Source of the DNA: DATKLX01 sp035542155
GTDB lineage: Bacteria; Chloroflexota; Anaerolineae; Anaerolineales; Anaerolineaceae
NCBI GenBank assembly: GCA_035542155.1
Contig: DATKLX010000031.1
Location: 1 to 24,203 of the forward strand
DNA: 24,203 bases
Reading direction: 5' to 3'
Shown: piece by piece, positions 6,531 through 14,491 of the stretch
Numbering within the stretch: the first letter of the stretch is position 1
How the letters are laid out: each line of letters starts with the position of its first letter
Notes under the pieces: model-generated
Told to the model about the DNA's origin: nothing
The model's database searches: none
Seen by the model: only the letters and a program-made list of their open reading frames with translations
Position numbers and translations under genes: made by a program

Positions 6531-7373
6531 ATGGACAAGCGCACAGCAGAACTGCTGAATCGAATTGATTTCGAAAGTAATATCCCTTATTACGTCCAGC
6601 TCATCGCCCTGATCAAAGAAAACATCCACAATGGCTACTGGAAAAGCGGCGATCAGCTCCCCGGGGAGCCCGAATTATGCGTCGCTTCCGGGATCAGCCG
6701 GACGGTGGTCCGCCAGGCGCTGCGCGAGCTCGAGCTGGAGGGCCTCATCACCCGCCGCAAGGGCAAAGGGACCTTCGTCGCCGAGCCTAAAATCAGTGAG
6801 GGCCTGGTTCAAAAGCTGACCGGTTTCTATCAGGACATGGTCGAGCGCGGCTTCAAGCCGGTCACGCGCGTGCTCCACCAGCGCGTGGTCCCCGCCAGCG
6901 AAAAAGTCGCCGGTTATCTGGAGATCGAGCCTGGCACGGAAGTGGTGGACATCAAACGGCTGCGCTCTGTCAACGATGAGCCGATCCAGTTGGTTACCAC
7001 CTATATCCCTTATTCGCTCTGCCCTCAGCTCGCCACAGTGGACCTGACCGAACGCTCTCTGTACGAGTTCCTGGAGAACGAGTGCCACATTATCCTCGCT
7101 CGCGGGCGGCGCTACATCGAGGCCGTTTCGGCCAACGAGTATGAGGCCCACCTGCTGGGAATCGAGCGCGGCGCCCCACTGCTCCTCCTCGACAGCGTTA
7201 GCTACCTGGCCGATGGGAAGCCGGTCGAATATTATCACGCCGTTCACCGTGGGGACCGCTCTCGCTTCGAGGTCGATCTCGTGGGATCGCGCAGCCAGAA
7301 CGGCGCCAAGACTGGCCTGGAAACAGATCTTAAGCCGCTTTCGACAGAAAGCCTTCACGACCACCAATCTTGA
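6531..7373 (+). CDS. GntR-family transcriptional repressor with UTRA ligand domain (HutC subfamily)
   Basis: A 280-residue regulator. The N-terminal winged helix-turn-helix spans about residues 18-82, with GDQLPGEPELCVASGISRTV and RQALRELELEGLITRRKGKG as the recognition helix and wing. The UTRA effector domain follows at about 95-250, with SLYEFLENE and a C-terminal VEYYHAVHRGDRSRFEVD. UTRA domains bind small metabolites, often phosphorylated sugars, and release DNA. The gene lies between the two catabolic gene sets and heads the second. Matching tandem repeats at 195-210 and 6502-6522 are its likely operators, giving autoregulation and control of the aldolase operon. The last 25 residues beyond UTRA are polar and probably disordered. 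Confidence 0.9.
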   Translation: MDKRTAELLNRIDFESNIPYYVQLIALIKENIHNGYWKSGDQLPGEPELCVASGISRTVVRQALRELELEGLITRRKGKGTFVAEPKISEGLVQKLTGFYQDMVERGFKPVTRVLHQRVVPASEKVAGYLEIEPGTEVVDIKRLRSVNDEPIQLVTTYIPYSLCPQLATVDLTERSLYEFLENECHIILARGRRYIEAVSANEYEAHLLGIERGAPLLLLDSVSYLADGKPVEYYHAVHRGDRSRFEVDLVGSRSQNGAKTGLETDLKPLSTESLHDHQS

Positions 7374-7380
7374 AATCGAC

Positions 7381-7417
7381 GCGCCCTGTTCAGGCGCCCG
7401 GCGTTCACGCGGGGCGC
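7381..7417 (+). other. Two mutually exclusive short hairpins between gntR and kinase 2
   Basis: GCGCC (7381-7385) can pair with GGCGC (7393-7397). GCGCCC (7394-7399), which overlaps that right arm, can pair with GGGCGC (7412-7417). The two foldings cannot coexist. No uridine run follows, so this is at most a weak attenuator or a spacer structure between the repressor gene and the first enzyme gene. Confidence 0.25.
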
Positions 7418-7460
7418 TTGTCTGATGCTGTGCGGGACCGATGCTTAGAAGGAGGTTGGC

Positions 7461-9011
7461 ATGCCAAAAGAATATTTGATCGGCGTCGACCTGGGCACCA
7501 GCGGCACCAAGGCCGCCCTCTATCACGCGGACGGCCGCCTGGTCGCCGAAGCCAGCCTGGAAGTTCCCCTGTATTACCCACGCCCGGGCGTGGTCGAACA
7601 GGAAAACGAAGACTTCTACCGCACTGCTGCCCGGGCCGTGCAGCGCTGTATGCAAGACAGCGGGATCGATCCGCGCCAGGTGGCCGGCATCGCCTTCGAT
7701 TCGCAGATGGCCGGCGTCGGCTCAATCGATGCGGACTACCGGCCGGTCACGCGCTTCGATTCCTGGCTGGACATGCGCTGCCAGCCATACATCGAGTGGA
7801 TGGAACGTGAAGCCGGCGAGCGTGTCACCCAGATCACCGGCTGCCCACCCACCTGCGACCATGGGCCTAAAATGCTCTGGTGGAAAAATGAGTGCCCCGA
7901 CGACTACCGCCGGGTGGTAAAGTTCCTCATGCCCGCCGCCTACGTCGCCGGCCGCATGGCCGGGCTTCGCGGCGATCAGGCTTTCATCGATTACACCTTT
8001 ATCCATTTTTCTGGTTTTGCCGACGCGCAGAAAGGGGTCTGGTCCGCGGAGCTTTGCCAGCTTTTTGGCCTGGACATGGAAAAACTACCCCGTATTGTCT
8101 CACCCTGGGAAGTGATCGGTGAAGTGAATGAGGCGGCGGCTCGTGATTTTGGCCTGGCTCCGGGGACGATCATCGCCGCGGGTGCGGGAGACACCGCCGC
8201 GAACGCCCTGGGCGCTGGCATCGTCCGTCCGGGGATGGTATTTGACGTGGCCGGCACCGCGGCAGTGCTGGCCGGCTGCACCGATGCCTTTGTCACCGAC
8301 GTCAAACACCGCGCCCTGCTGACCATGCGTTCGGTGATCCCCGGCCTGTGGAACCCGCTGGCCTACATTGCCGGCGGCGGCCTGGCCCTGCGCTGGTTCC
8401 GCGACCAGTTCTACAACACCCGGCGCGGCCAGCCGCTCCCTTCGGAAAGCGACCTGTACGCCGAGATGACGGCCTGGGCCCAGCAGACCCCGGTCGGCTC
8501 AGATGGCCTCATGTTTTCACCCCATCTCGGCGGGCGGATCTGCCCGGCCAGCCCGGCCATGCGCGGAGCCTGGGTCGGCTTTTCCTGGGGACACACCCAG
8601 GCCCATTTCTTCCGCGCCGTTCTGGAGAGCGTGGCCTACGAATACGCTTTTTACCTGCGTATCCTCAGAGATCTCCTGCCCGACCTGGAGCTGGTCGAGG
8701 CGCGGGCGGTCGGCGGCGGCGCGCGCAGCCCGGTCTGGAACCAGATCAAAGCCGACGTGCTCGGCGTACCCTACCAGCGTCTGGATGGTAGTGAGTTCGG
8801 TACCTGGGGCGCGGCCCTCATCGCCGGCAGGGCCGCCGGGGTGTTCGCCGACCTGGCCTCCCGCGCCGCCAAAAGCACGCGCCTTTCCGGCTCGCCCGTT
8901 CAGCCCGACCCGGCCAATCAGGCGGTGTACCGGCCATTGATCGAACAATATATCCGCCTGGAAGAATCGCTCAACGAATACTTTACTCACGAAAGCAGAG
9001 CCCTGCCCTAG
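7461..9011 (+). CDS. FGGY-family carbohydrate kinase (second copy)
   Basis: A 516-residue FGGY kinase with the phosphate loop VDLGTSGTKAALY (residues 9-21), the substrate motif SWLDMR (101-106), and catalytic base D244 in AAGAGDTAANALGAG. The C-terminal nucleotide motif is AVGGGARSPVWNQIKADV, followed by GTWGAALIAG. It is clearly diverged from the kinase at 1032-2570, so the pair is not a recent duplication. The substrate is unknown. An excellent AAGGAGG Shine-Dalgarno precedes the ATG at 7461. The gene lies 87 bases after gntR and 34 bases before the Gfo/Idh dehydrogenase. Having one FGGY kinase in each operon suggests two different hydroxy-substrates are phosphorylated in one regulon. Confidence 0.9.
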   Translation: MPKEYLIGVDLGTSGTKAALYHADGRLVAEASLEVPLYYPRPGVVEQENEDFYRTAARAVQRCMQDSGIDPRQVAGIAFDSQMAGVGSIDADYRPVTRFDSWLDMRCQPYIEWMEREAGERVTQITGCPPTCDHGPKMLWWKNECPDDYRRVVKFLMPAAYVAGRMAGLRGDQAFIDYTFIHFSGFADAQKGVWSAELCQLFGLDMEKLPRIVSPWEVIGEVNEAAARDFGLAPGTIIAAGAGDTAANALGAGIVRPGMVFDVAGTAAVLAGCTDAFVTDVKHRALLTMRSVIPGLWNPLAYIAGGGLALRWFRDQFYNTRRGQPLPSESDLYAEMTAWAQQTPVGSDGLMFSPHLGGRICPASPAMRGAWVGFSWGHTQAHFFRAVLESVAYEYAFYLRILRDLLPDLELVEARAVGGGARSPVWNQIKADVLGVPYQRLDGSEFGTWGAALIAGRAAGVFADLASRAAKSTRLSGSPVQPDPANQAVYRPLIEQYIRLEESLNEYFTHESRALP

Positions 9012-9045
9012 AGTTCATCCTTATTGATGAGATCAGGAGTTGCTT

Positions 9046-10095
9046 GTGAACAATCAGATCCGAATTTGCATGATTGGCGCCGGGCGGGTGGGTAAAAACC
9101 ATTCCCGCGCCATCACCCGCCACGTACCCGGCGGAAAGATCGTTGCTCTGGTGGATCCGGCGGCCTCTGTGCGCCAGGAAACAGCCCAGGAATTTGGCAT
9201 CGACGCCCAGTTCGACAGCCTCGAGCAGGCCCTCGACCAGGCCCAATTCGATGCGGTAATCATCACCACTCCGACCCCCACTCATTTGCCGCTGACCGCC
9301 ATGGCGGCCGGCCGCGGGAAGCACGTCTTCCTCGAAAAACCTATGGCCCTCAACCTGGCGGAATGCGACGAGATCATTCAGGTCACCCGGCGCAACCAGG
9401 TCATGCTCCAGTTGGGTTTCATGCGCCGCTTCGATCCTGAGTTCGTCGCCGCCGCTGCCCGCATTCAGGCCGGCGAGATCGGCAGACCGATGATGATCAA
9501 ATCCCTCACCCACGGCCCCGGCCTACCCCCGCCCTGGGCGCGAGATCTGCATACCTCGAACGGGATGCTGGCCGAGGTCAACAGCCACGACTGGGACACC
9601 ACCCGCTGGCTGATGGGCTCCAACCAGGAGCGGGTTTATACCGAGGTAGCCAATTTCAAAGGCGCGGCCAACAACGTCGATACCCCCAATTTTTACGACA
9701 ATGTCCTCGTCAACATTCGCTTCGAAAGCGGCGGACTGGGAATGATTTCCGGGGTGTGCCCCTGTGGATATGGCTACGATGCCCGGGTCGAGATTATCGG
9801 CGATAAAGGCATCATGCAGATCGGCGAGCTGCAGGGACAGGCGGTGGTGGTCTGCACCAACCGCGACCAGGGCCTGATCACCCCCATTTTCCGTACCTGG
9901 CCCGAGCGGTTCGCCTGGGGCTACATCTACGAGATGGAGCATTTTGTCCAGTGTATTCAGACGAGCAACCAGCCCCGCGTGGGCGGCGACGAGGGTCGCT
10001 GGGCTGTGGCAGGTGTGCTTGCCGGGACGCGCTCTTTCCTCGAGGAGCGCCCGGTCTATTTGAGCGAAGTTCTGGCTGAAAGGGTGGCCTCATGA
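9046..10095 (+). CDS. Gfo/Idh/MocA-family dehydrogenase (inositol-dehydrogenase-like)
   Basis: A 349-residue NAD(P)-dependent oxidoreductase. The Rossmann loop is MIGAGRVGKNH (residues 9-19) and the conserved lysine is K98 in FLEKPM. GFMRRFD (125-131) resembles inositol dehydrogenases. The catalytic segment is AEVNSHDWD (177-185), with H182 in the proton-relay position and glutamate 178 where many relatives have aspartate. It should oxidise a secondary hydroxyl of a cyclitol or sugar, or a C1 hemiacetal. The start is GTG at 9046, six bases after AGGAG (9035-9039); an in-frame TTG at 9040 is too close to that site. Its stop overlaps the next start (ATGA at 10092), indicating translational coupling. 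Confidence 0.88.
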   Translation: MNNQIRICMIGAGRVGKNHSRAITRHVPGGKIVALVDPAASVRQETAQEFGIDAQFDSLEQALDQAQFDAVIITTPTPTHLPLTAMAAGRGKHVFLEKPMALNLAECDEIIQVTRRNQVMLQLGFMRRFDPEFVAAAARIQAGEIGRPMMIKSLTHGPGLPPPWARDLHTSNGMLAEVNSHDWDTTRWLMGSNQERVYTEVANFKGAANNVDTPNFYDNVLVNIRFESGGLGMISGVCPCGYGYDARVEIIGDKGIMQIGELQGQAVVVCTNRDQGLITPIFRTWPERFAWGYIYEMEHFVQCIQTSNQPRVGGDEGRWAVAGVLAGTRSFLEERPVYLSEVLAERVAS

Positions 10096-11150
10096 GCGGT
10101 GAAAAGATGATCGCGGCTGTCTACCACGGGCCGAACGATCTGCGCATTGAACAGGTCCCCGTCCCCGGCGTCGGTCCAGGCGAGCTGCTCGTCCGGGTGG
10201 TGGACGCCAGCATCTGCGGGACAGACCTGCGCATCTTTCACGGCGATCACCGCAAATTCCCGCCAGGCACGGTGCGCATCCCGGGTCACGAAGTCGTCGG
10301 AGATATCGCTGCCGTCGGAGCTGGGCTCGCAGGCTATACCCTGGGGCAGCGCGTGTTCGTCGCCCCCAACATGGGCTGCGGGCACTGCCGACAGTGCGTC
10401 AGCGGGAACAACAACCTCTGCGCCAATTACGACGCCATTGGCGTGACCATCGACGGCGGTTTTGCCCAGTATGTGCGCATCCCGACCAACTCAGTCCAGC
10501 AGGGCAACGTGATCCCGGTCAGCAGGAGCGTCGACCCGGCTGTCGCTGCCCTGCTCGAGCCTTTCGCCTGCGTCCTGCGCGGGCAGAATGCCCTCCACAT
10601 CCAGCCCGGTGAGATCGTTCTGGTGATGGGGGCGGGTCCAATTGGGGTCATGCACACCAAGCTGGCCAGGGCTCGCGGAGCCGGACGGGTTATCGTCAGC
10701 GAGCCCATCCCGGACCGGGCCAGCCAGATCCTCCGCATGGGCGCCGACCGCGTGGTCAACCCGGCAGCGGAAAACCTGCGCGCTGTCCTGGACGAAGAGA
10801 GCGGCGGCCTGGGCGCGGACGTGATCATCATCGCGGCTCCGGTCCACGCTGCCCAGGAAAGCGCGGTCAACCTGGCCGCCATCGGCGGGCGGATCAACTT
10901 CTTCGGCGGCCTACCCAAGGACCGCCCTTCGATCACCCTCGATTCCAACCAGGTCCACTATAAAGAGCTGGTCATTACCGGCACTACCGCCTGCAGCACC
11001 GCCGACTGCTGGCAGGCTACGCGCATGGTCAACACTGGCCTGATCGACCTCAGCGATCTGGTCAGCCAGCGCTTCCCCTTGACCGCCGCAGTGGAAGCTT
11101 TCACCGCCGCCGAAGACCGCAAATCTCTGAAGATCGTCCTCGAGCCATGA
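10092..11150 (+). CDS. Zinc-dependent medium-chain dehydrogenase (second copy)
   Basis: A 352-residue MDR-family dehydrogenase. Catalytic zinc ligands are C42 (SICGTD), H66-E67 (PGHE) and E156 (LLEPF). Structural zinc cysteines lie at 96, 99, 102 and 110, and the dinucleotide loop is a canonical GAGPIG (180-185). The C-terminal half contains the CSTADCWQATRMVNTG segment common in L-iditol/threonine dehydrogenase-like proteins. It overlaps the preceding Gfo/Idh gene by four bases and the following hydrolase gene by four bases (ATGA at each junction). The three proteins are therefore likely made in equal amounts and work as consecutive steps: two oxidations and a hydrolysis. It is distinct from the dehydrogenase at 3603-4661, which has a GCGLG loop. 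Confidence 0.9.
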   Translation: MSGEKMIAAVYHGPNDLRIEQVPVPGVGPGELLVRVVDASICGTDLRIFHGDHRKFPPGTVRIPGHEVVGDIAAVGAGLAGYTLGQRVFVAPNMGCGHCRQCVSGNNNLCANYDAIGVTIDGGFAQYVRIPTNSVQQGNVIPVSRSVDPAVAALLEPFACVLRGQNALHIQPGEIVLVMGAGPIGVMHTKLARARGAGRVIVSEPIPDRASQILRMGADRVVNPAAENLRAVLDEESGGLGADVIIIAAPVHAAQESAVNLAAIGGRINFFGGLPKDRPSITLDSNQVHYKELVITGTTACSTADCWQATRMVNTGLIDLSDLVSQRFPLTAAVEAFTAAEDRKSLKIVLEP

Positions 11151-12103
11151 CCCTTCACGCCGGCTTCCCCCGCCCGATCCAGACCGTCCGCGGACCCATC
11201 CCCTTCGATTTGCTCGGGGTTACCGACGCGCACAACCACCTCTGGATCGAGCCGCCCGCTGGTGCGGAACCCGGCTGCCCGGTCTTGAACCGGCAGGACA
11301 TCATCCTGGCAGAGCTGATCGACTACCGTAAAAGCGGCGGGAGCGCCATCCTCGACTGCCAGCCAGGCGGCTGCGGCCGGGATGGGAACCGGCTCCGCGC
11401 GCTTTCATCCGCCAGCGGCGTGGAGATCGTCGCCTGCACCGGCTTCCACCGCCGCAAATATTATTCGCCGGACTATTGGCTTTGGGCCAGCACCGCAGAG
11501 GAGGCCGCCCTCGCCTTCCGCGAGGAGCTCCAAACCGGTCTCGCGGAAACCAGGGCGGACCTCTTCCCAATCCGCGCCGGGTTTATCAAGCTGGCTCTCG
11601 AAGCTTCGCTCGGCGAAACCCCCCAGGCTGTCCTGCAGGGCGCCGCCCAGGCCGCCGCGGAAACCGGCGCCGCGATCGAGGTCCATACCGAAAAAGGAGC
11701 CATGGCCCGTGAAGCCTTCGCTTTCTTCCAGAAAGCGGGCGTGCCTGCCGGGCAGCTCGTGTTCTGCCACATGGATAAGCGCGCCGATTTTTCGCTGCAT
11801 GCTGATCTTGCCCGGGCAGGCGTCCTTTTGGAATACGACACGTTTTTCCGGCCCCAGTACGAGCCAGAAAAAAATCTCTGGTCGCTGTTAGACAAAATGG
11901 CGGCTGAAATCCTGTGCAGCCAGATTGCCCTGGCCACTGATATGGCCGATGCCAGCCTGTATCGCAGTCTGGGCAAAGGGCCCGGGCTGGCCAGCCTTCC
12001 GACTCTCATCCGCGCCCGTCTGGAGGAGCGCGGTTTTTCCAACGAAGCTATCCGGCAGATGCTGGGGGAGAACATCGCCCGCCGTCTGGCCGGCCTCACC
12101 TGA
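11147..12103 (+). CDS. Phosphotriesterase-family amidohydrolase (putative lactonase or ring hydrolase)
   Basis: A 318-residue amidohydrolase-superfamily TIM barrel. All binuclear metal ligands are visible: H29 and H31 (DAHNHLW), the bridging carbamylated lysine K148 (GFIKLAL), H180 (IEVHTEKG), H208 (VFCHMD) and catalytic D265 (ATDMAD). The opening TVRGPIPFDLLGVTDAHNHL matches the start of phosphotriesterase homologues. Characterised bacterial members include lactonases, among them sugar-lactone-phosphate lactonases. Since it is translationally coupled to two dehydrogenases, hydrolysis of a lactone or a cyclic diketone made by them is the best inference. The ATG at 11147 overlaps the stop of the dehydrogenase by four bases. 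Confidence 0.85.
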   Translation: MTLHAGFPRPIQTVRGPIPFDLLGVTDAHNHLWIEPPAGAEPGCPVLNRQDIILAELIDYRKSGGSAILDCQPGGCGRDGNRLRALSSASGVEIVACTGFHRRKYYSPDYWLWASTAEEAALAFREELQTGLAETRADLFPIRAGFIKLALEASLGETPQAVLQGAAQAAAETGAAIEVHTEKGAMAREAFAFFQKAGVPAGQLVFCHMDKRADFSLHADLARAGVLLEYDTFFRPQYEPEKNLWSLLDKMAAEILCSQIALATDMADASLYRSLGKGPGLASLPTLIRARLEERGFSNEAIRQMLGENIARRLAGLT

Positions 12104-12127
12104 CCCATCTTTTGTGGAGAAACCTCG

Positions 12128-12706
12128 ATGAGCGACACCCCATTCTCTTTCTCGTTACCTTTCCCCGATTTCACTCCCACCCGGATGGATAACCACATCG
12201 AGCGCCGGCTTTCGGCCATGCGCGGCCAGTTCCTTGATCAGGAAGCTTATCAGCGCATGCTCGCGGCGGAGGACCGGCTGATCTACGAGGTGTATGAAAT
12301 CCACCGCCCCGAGGTTGCCGGTGAGTTTCTCATGGGCTTCTCCGTGGTTCACCCTGGAAAAGTCGGGAATGAGTTTTTTATGACCAAGGGCCATTTCCAC
12401 AGCGTGCTGGACACCTGCGAACTGTATTTCTGCTTGCACGGCGAAGGGTATATGGTGATGGAGACGCCCGAAGGGGAGACCTGCGTCGAGCCGCTTTCCC
12501 CGGGGCGCATCCTTTACGTTTCCCCGCGCTGGGCTCACCGCTCGGTGTGCACCTCTCGCCAGGAAGACCTGATAACCTTTTTTGTCTACCCGGCCAATGC
12601 AGGCCACGATTACGGCACCATCGAGCGCCAGGGTTTTCGCAAGCTGGTCATCGAAGGCCCCCACGGGATCGAGATCGTCGATAACCCCCGCTGGCGCAAG
12701 GAATAG
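12128..12706 (+). CDS. Cupin-type (archaeal-type) glucose-6-phosphate isomerase
   Basis: A 192-residue single cupin. Metal ligands H89, H91 and E98 in TKGHFHSVLDTCELYF, and H137 in SPRWAHRSV, correspond to those of Pyrococcus furiosus phosphoglucose isomerase with about one residue offset. The C-terminus (YPANAGHDYGTIE, then VDNPRWRKE) also matches that family closely. The family interconverts glucose 6-phosphate and fructose 6-phosphate through a cis-enediol. In a catabolic operon it could supply hexose phosphate to central metabolism, or act on a related phosphosugar acid. The ATG at 12128 follows a GGAGA at 12115-12119. It sits 4 bases from the next gene's start. Confidence 0.88.
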   Translation: MSDTPFSFSLPFPDFTPTRMDNHIERRLSAMRGQFLDQEAYQRMLAAEDRLIYEVYEIHRPEVAGEFLMGFSVVHPGKVGNEFFMTKGHFHSVLDTCELYFCLHGEGYMVMETPEGETCVEPLSPGRILYVSPRWAHRSVCTSRQEDLITFFVYPANAGHDYGTIERQGFRKLVIEGPHGIEIVDNPRWRKE

Positions 12707-12710
12707 CCCC

Positions 12711-13676
12711 ATGGATCTCAAACAATGCCGCCTGCTCGTCACCCCCACCTCCTACGGGAAGAACGATCCCCGGCTCAAGACTGAGCTGGAGCGGCTGGTT
12801 GGGGAGGTCATCTACAACCCAGCCGGGAAACCGCTCAAATCGGAAGAAGTCGCCCGGCTGCTCCCCAGGGTGGATGGATATATCGCCGGCCTGGACGAAA
12901 TCGACCGCTGCGCGCTGGCCGCCGCGGACCGCTTGAAGGTCATCGCCCGCTACGGGGTTGGCGTCGACGCCGTCGACCTGGAAGCCGCCGCGGAAAAGGG
13001 CATCGTGGTCACCAACACGCCTGGCGCCAATTCCGCTTCCGTCGCTGAGCTGGCTCTTTCGCTCATCCTGGCCCTCGCCCGCCAGCTCCCCGAAGCCAAC
13101 CAGGCCGTTCATGAGGGGAAGTTTCCCCGCCTGAACGGTGTTTCGTTGGAGAACAAGATCGTTGGCATCCTCGGGCTGGGGGCCATCGGCAAGCAGCTTG
13201 CCCGCCGGTTGCGCGGCTTCGACTGCCAGATCCTCGCCTGCGACCCTTACCCCGATCACGGGTTTGCCGCCCAGAACGGCGTCGAATTCCGGCCGCTCGA
13301 CGAAATCCTCGCCCGGGCTGATTTCATCAGCCTGCACCTGCCCCTCCTCCCCGAGACTCGCTGCCTGGTCAACGCCGAATTCCTGCAGAAGATGAAAATG
13401 GGCGCGTACCTGGTCAATACTTCGCGCGGAGAGGTGATCGACGAGCCGGCCCTGGTCACCGCCCTGCAGAGCGGGCGCATCCGTGGCGCCGCCCTGGATG
13501 CGTTTACCAGCGAGCCTCCCGACCCGGGCAACCCGCTGCTGGCACTCCCCCAGCTTATCGCCACACCCCATCTCGGCGCACAAACTGATGGCGCTACCAG
13601 CAACATGGGCTGGATGGCCATGCAGGATTGCCTCGCTGTGCTGCTCGGCGAAGAGCCGAAATATCGCGTTCGATAA
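12711..13676 (+). CDS. D-isomer-specific 2-hydroxyacid dehydrogenase (phosphoglycerate-dehydrogenase-like)
   Basis: A 321-residue NAD-dependent dehydrogenase. The nucleotide loop is GILGLGAIGKQLARRL (residues 152-167). The catalytic triad is R239 (NTSRGEV), E268 (SEPP) and H287 (TPHLGA). The protein ends soon after the catalytic domain and lacks the ACT domain of serine-pathway SerA enzymes, so a catabolic 2-keto acid reductase or 2-hydroxyacid oxidase is more likely. The start is ATG at 12711, with AAGGAA at 12699-12704 inside the end of the previous gene. A longer in-frame reading back to 12582 would lie entirely inside the isomerase gene and is rejected. Confidence 0.88.
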   Translation: MDLKQCRLLVTPTSYGKNDPRLKTELERLVGEVIYNPAGKPLKSEEVARLLPRVDGYIAGLDEIDRCALAAADRLKVIARYGVGVDAVDLEAAAEKGIVVTNTPGANSASVAELALSLILALARQLPEANQAVHEGKFPRLNGVSLENKIVGILGLGAIGKQLARRLRGFDCQILACDPYPDHGFAAQNGVEFRPLDEILARADFISLHLPLLPETRCLVNAEFLQKMKMGAYLVNTSRGEVIDEPALVTALQSGRIRGAALDAFTSEPPDPGNPLLALPQLIATPHLGAQTDGATSNMGWMAMQDCLAVLLGEEPKYRVR

Positions 13677-13684
13677 AAATCTTC

Positions 13685-13786
13685 ACCACAGAGATCACGG
13701 AAAGAAAGAAGAGGTAAGACCAGAAGACATATATCCATTCCCTCTTTTTCCTCTGAGGTCTCTGTGTTCTCTGTGTTCTCTGTGGT
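13685..13786. repeat. Dispersed intergenic repeat with ACCACAGAGA inverted ends
   Basis: A 102-base element bounded by a perfect 10-base inverted repeat, ACCACAGAGA (13685-13694) and TCTCTGTGGT (13777-13786). Near its right end are three 9-base direct units, TCTCTGTGT, TCTCTGTGT and TCTCTGTGG (13759-13785). Inner arms AAGAAGAGG (13706-13714) and CCTCTTTTT (13741-13749) can also pair. Elements of this form recur between genes in many bacterial genomes and are often mistaken for short proteins rich in QRT repeats. Copies elsewhere cannot be counted from this window. It splits the hydroxyacid dehydrogenase from the aldolase gene. Confidence 0.65.
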
Positions 13787-13818
13787 AAATATTCTTTGGG
13801 TTTTCCCCAGGAGGAACC

Positions 13819-14469
13819 GTGAATAAACAAGAAGTCTTGCAGAAAATCGAAGAGCTCGGCCTGCTGGCGGTCATCCGCGGCCCCAGCCCCGAGCTGACCC
13901 TCAAAGTGGTCGAAGCCCTGGTCGCCGGGGGAGTCACGGGGATCGAGATTACCTATAGCACCCCCGACGCCGAAGAAGTCACCCGCTCGTTGAAGGACCG
14001 CTACGGCGATGAGATCCTGCTCGGTATGGGCACCCTGACCGATCCTGGCCAGGTAGAGAGCGCGAAATCGACGGGAGCCAATTTCCTGGTCAGCCCGATC
14101 TGCGACAGAGACCTGGTCTGCGCGATGGCTGCCAGCGGCCTGGCGACGATGGCCGGCGCCCTGACCCCCACCGAGGTGTTCCAGGCTTTCCGCCTGGGGT
14201 CTGATGTGGTCAAAGTGTTCCCCGGCTCGCTGGGCGGTCCCGGGTATATCAAAGCCCTCAAGGGGCCCTTCCCCTATATTCCGATGATGCCCACCGGCGG
14301 CGTCAGCGCTTCCAATGTGGCCGACTGGTTCGCCGTGGGCGTGGTCGCCGTGGGCGCCGGGAGCGAACTCTGTCCGCCCCAGTTGGCCAGAGAGGGCAAA
14401 TTCGCCGAGATCAGCCGCCTGGCTGCCGAGTTCGTCCAGATCGTCCACGCTGTGCGAGCCCAAAAATAG
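13819..14469 (+). CDS. KDPG/KHG-family aldolase (2-keto-3-deoxy-6-phosphogluconate aldolase-like)
   Basis: A 216-residue class I aldolase. Key residues are R20 in AVIRG, the general base E43 in GIEITYSTP and the Schiff-base lysine K132 in VVKVFPG. LGMGTLTDPGQV and MPTGGVSASNV are further family signatures. The usual phosphate-contact arginine after the E-x-T motif (LRT in E. coli) is replaced by TYS, as in family variants acting on other keto-deoxy acids. It should release pyruvate plus an aldehyde such as glyceraldehyde 3-phosphate, making it the probable terminal step of the pathway. The start is GTG at 13819 with GAGGAA immediately upstream. Length is normal. Confidence 0.88.
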   Translation: MNKQEVLQKIEELGLLAVIRGPSPELTLKVVEALVAGGVTGIEITYSTPDAEEVTRSLKDRYGDEILLGMGTLTDPGQVESAKSTGANFLVSPICDRDLVCAMAASGLATMAGALTPTEVFQAFRLGSDVVKVFPGSLGGPGYIKALKGPFPYIPMMPTGGVSASNVADWFAVGVVAVGAGSELCPPQLAREGKFAEISRLAAEFVQIVHAVRAQK

Positions 14470-14491
14470 ACCTGGAGAGGAAAACATCTTT

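Noticed and set aside
7381..7417. Intrinsic terminator between gntR and the second kinase
   Set aside because: Stems are short, mutually exclusive and lack a uridine run, and the genes appear co-transcribed.
12582..12710. N-terminal extension of the hydroxyacid dehydrogenase
   Set aside because: It lies entirely inside the cupin isomerase gene in another frame; the ATG at 12711 has a ribosome-binding site and starts the expected fold.
13594..14487. Leftward frame of 297 codons covering the KDPG aldolase and the intergenic repeat
   Set aside because: Its QRTQRTQRPQR-like segment is the translation of the dispersed repeat, and the remainder is antisense to the aldolase.
14315..14491. N-terminal extension of the shikimate-dehydrogenase-like protein
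   Set aside because: It overlaps the aldolase gene and gives a low-complexity W/S/P-rich peptide; the ATG at 14492 with GGAGAGG fits.
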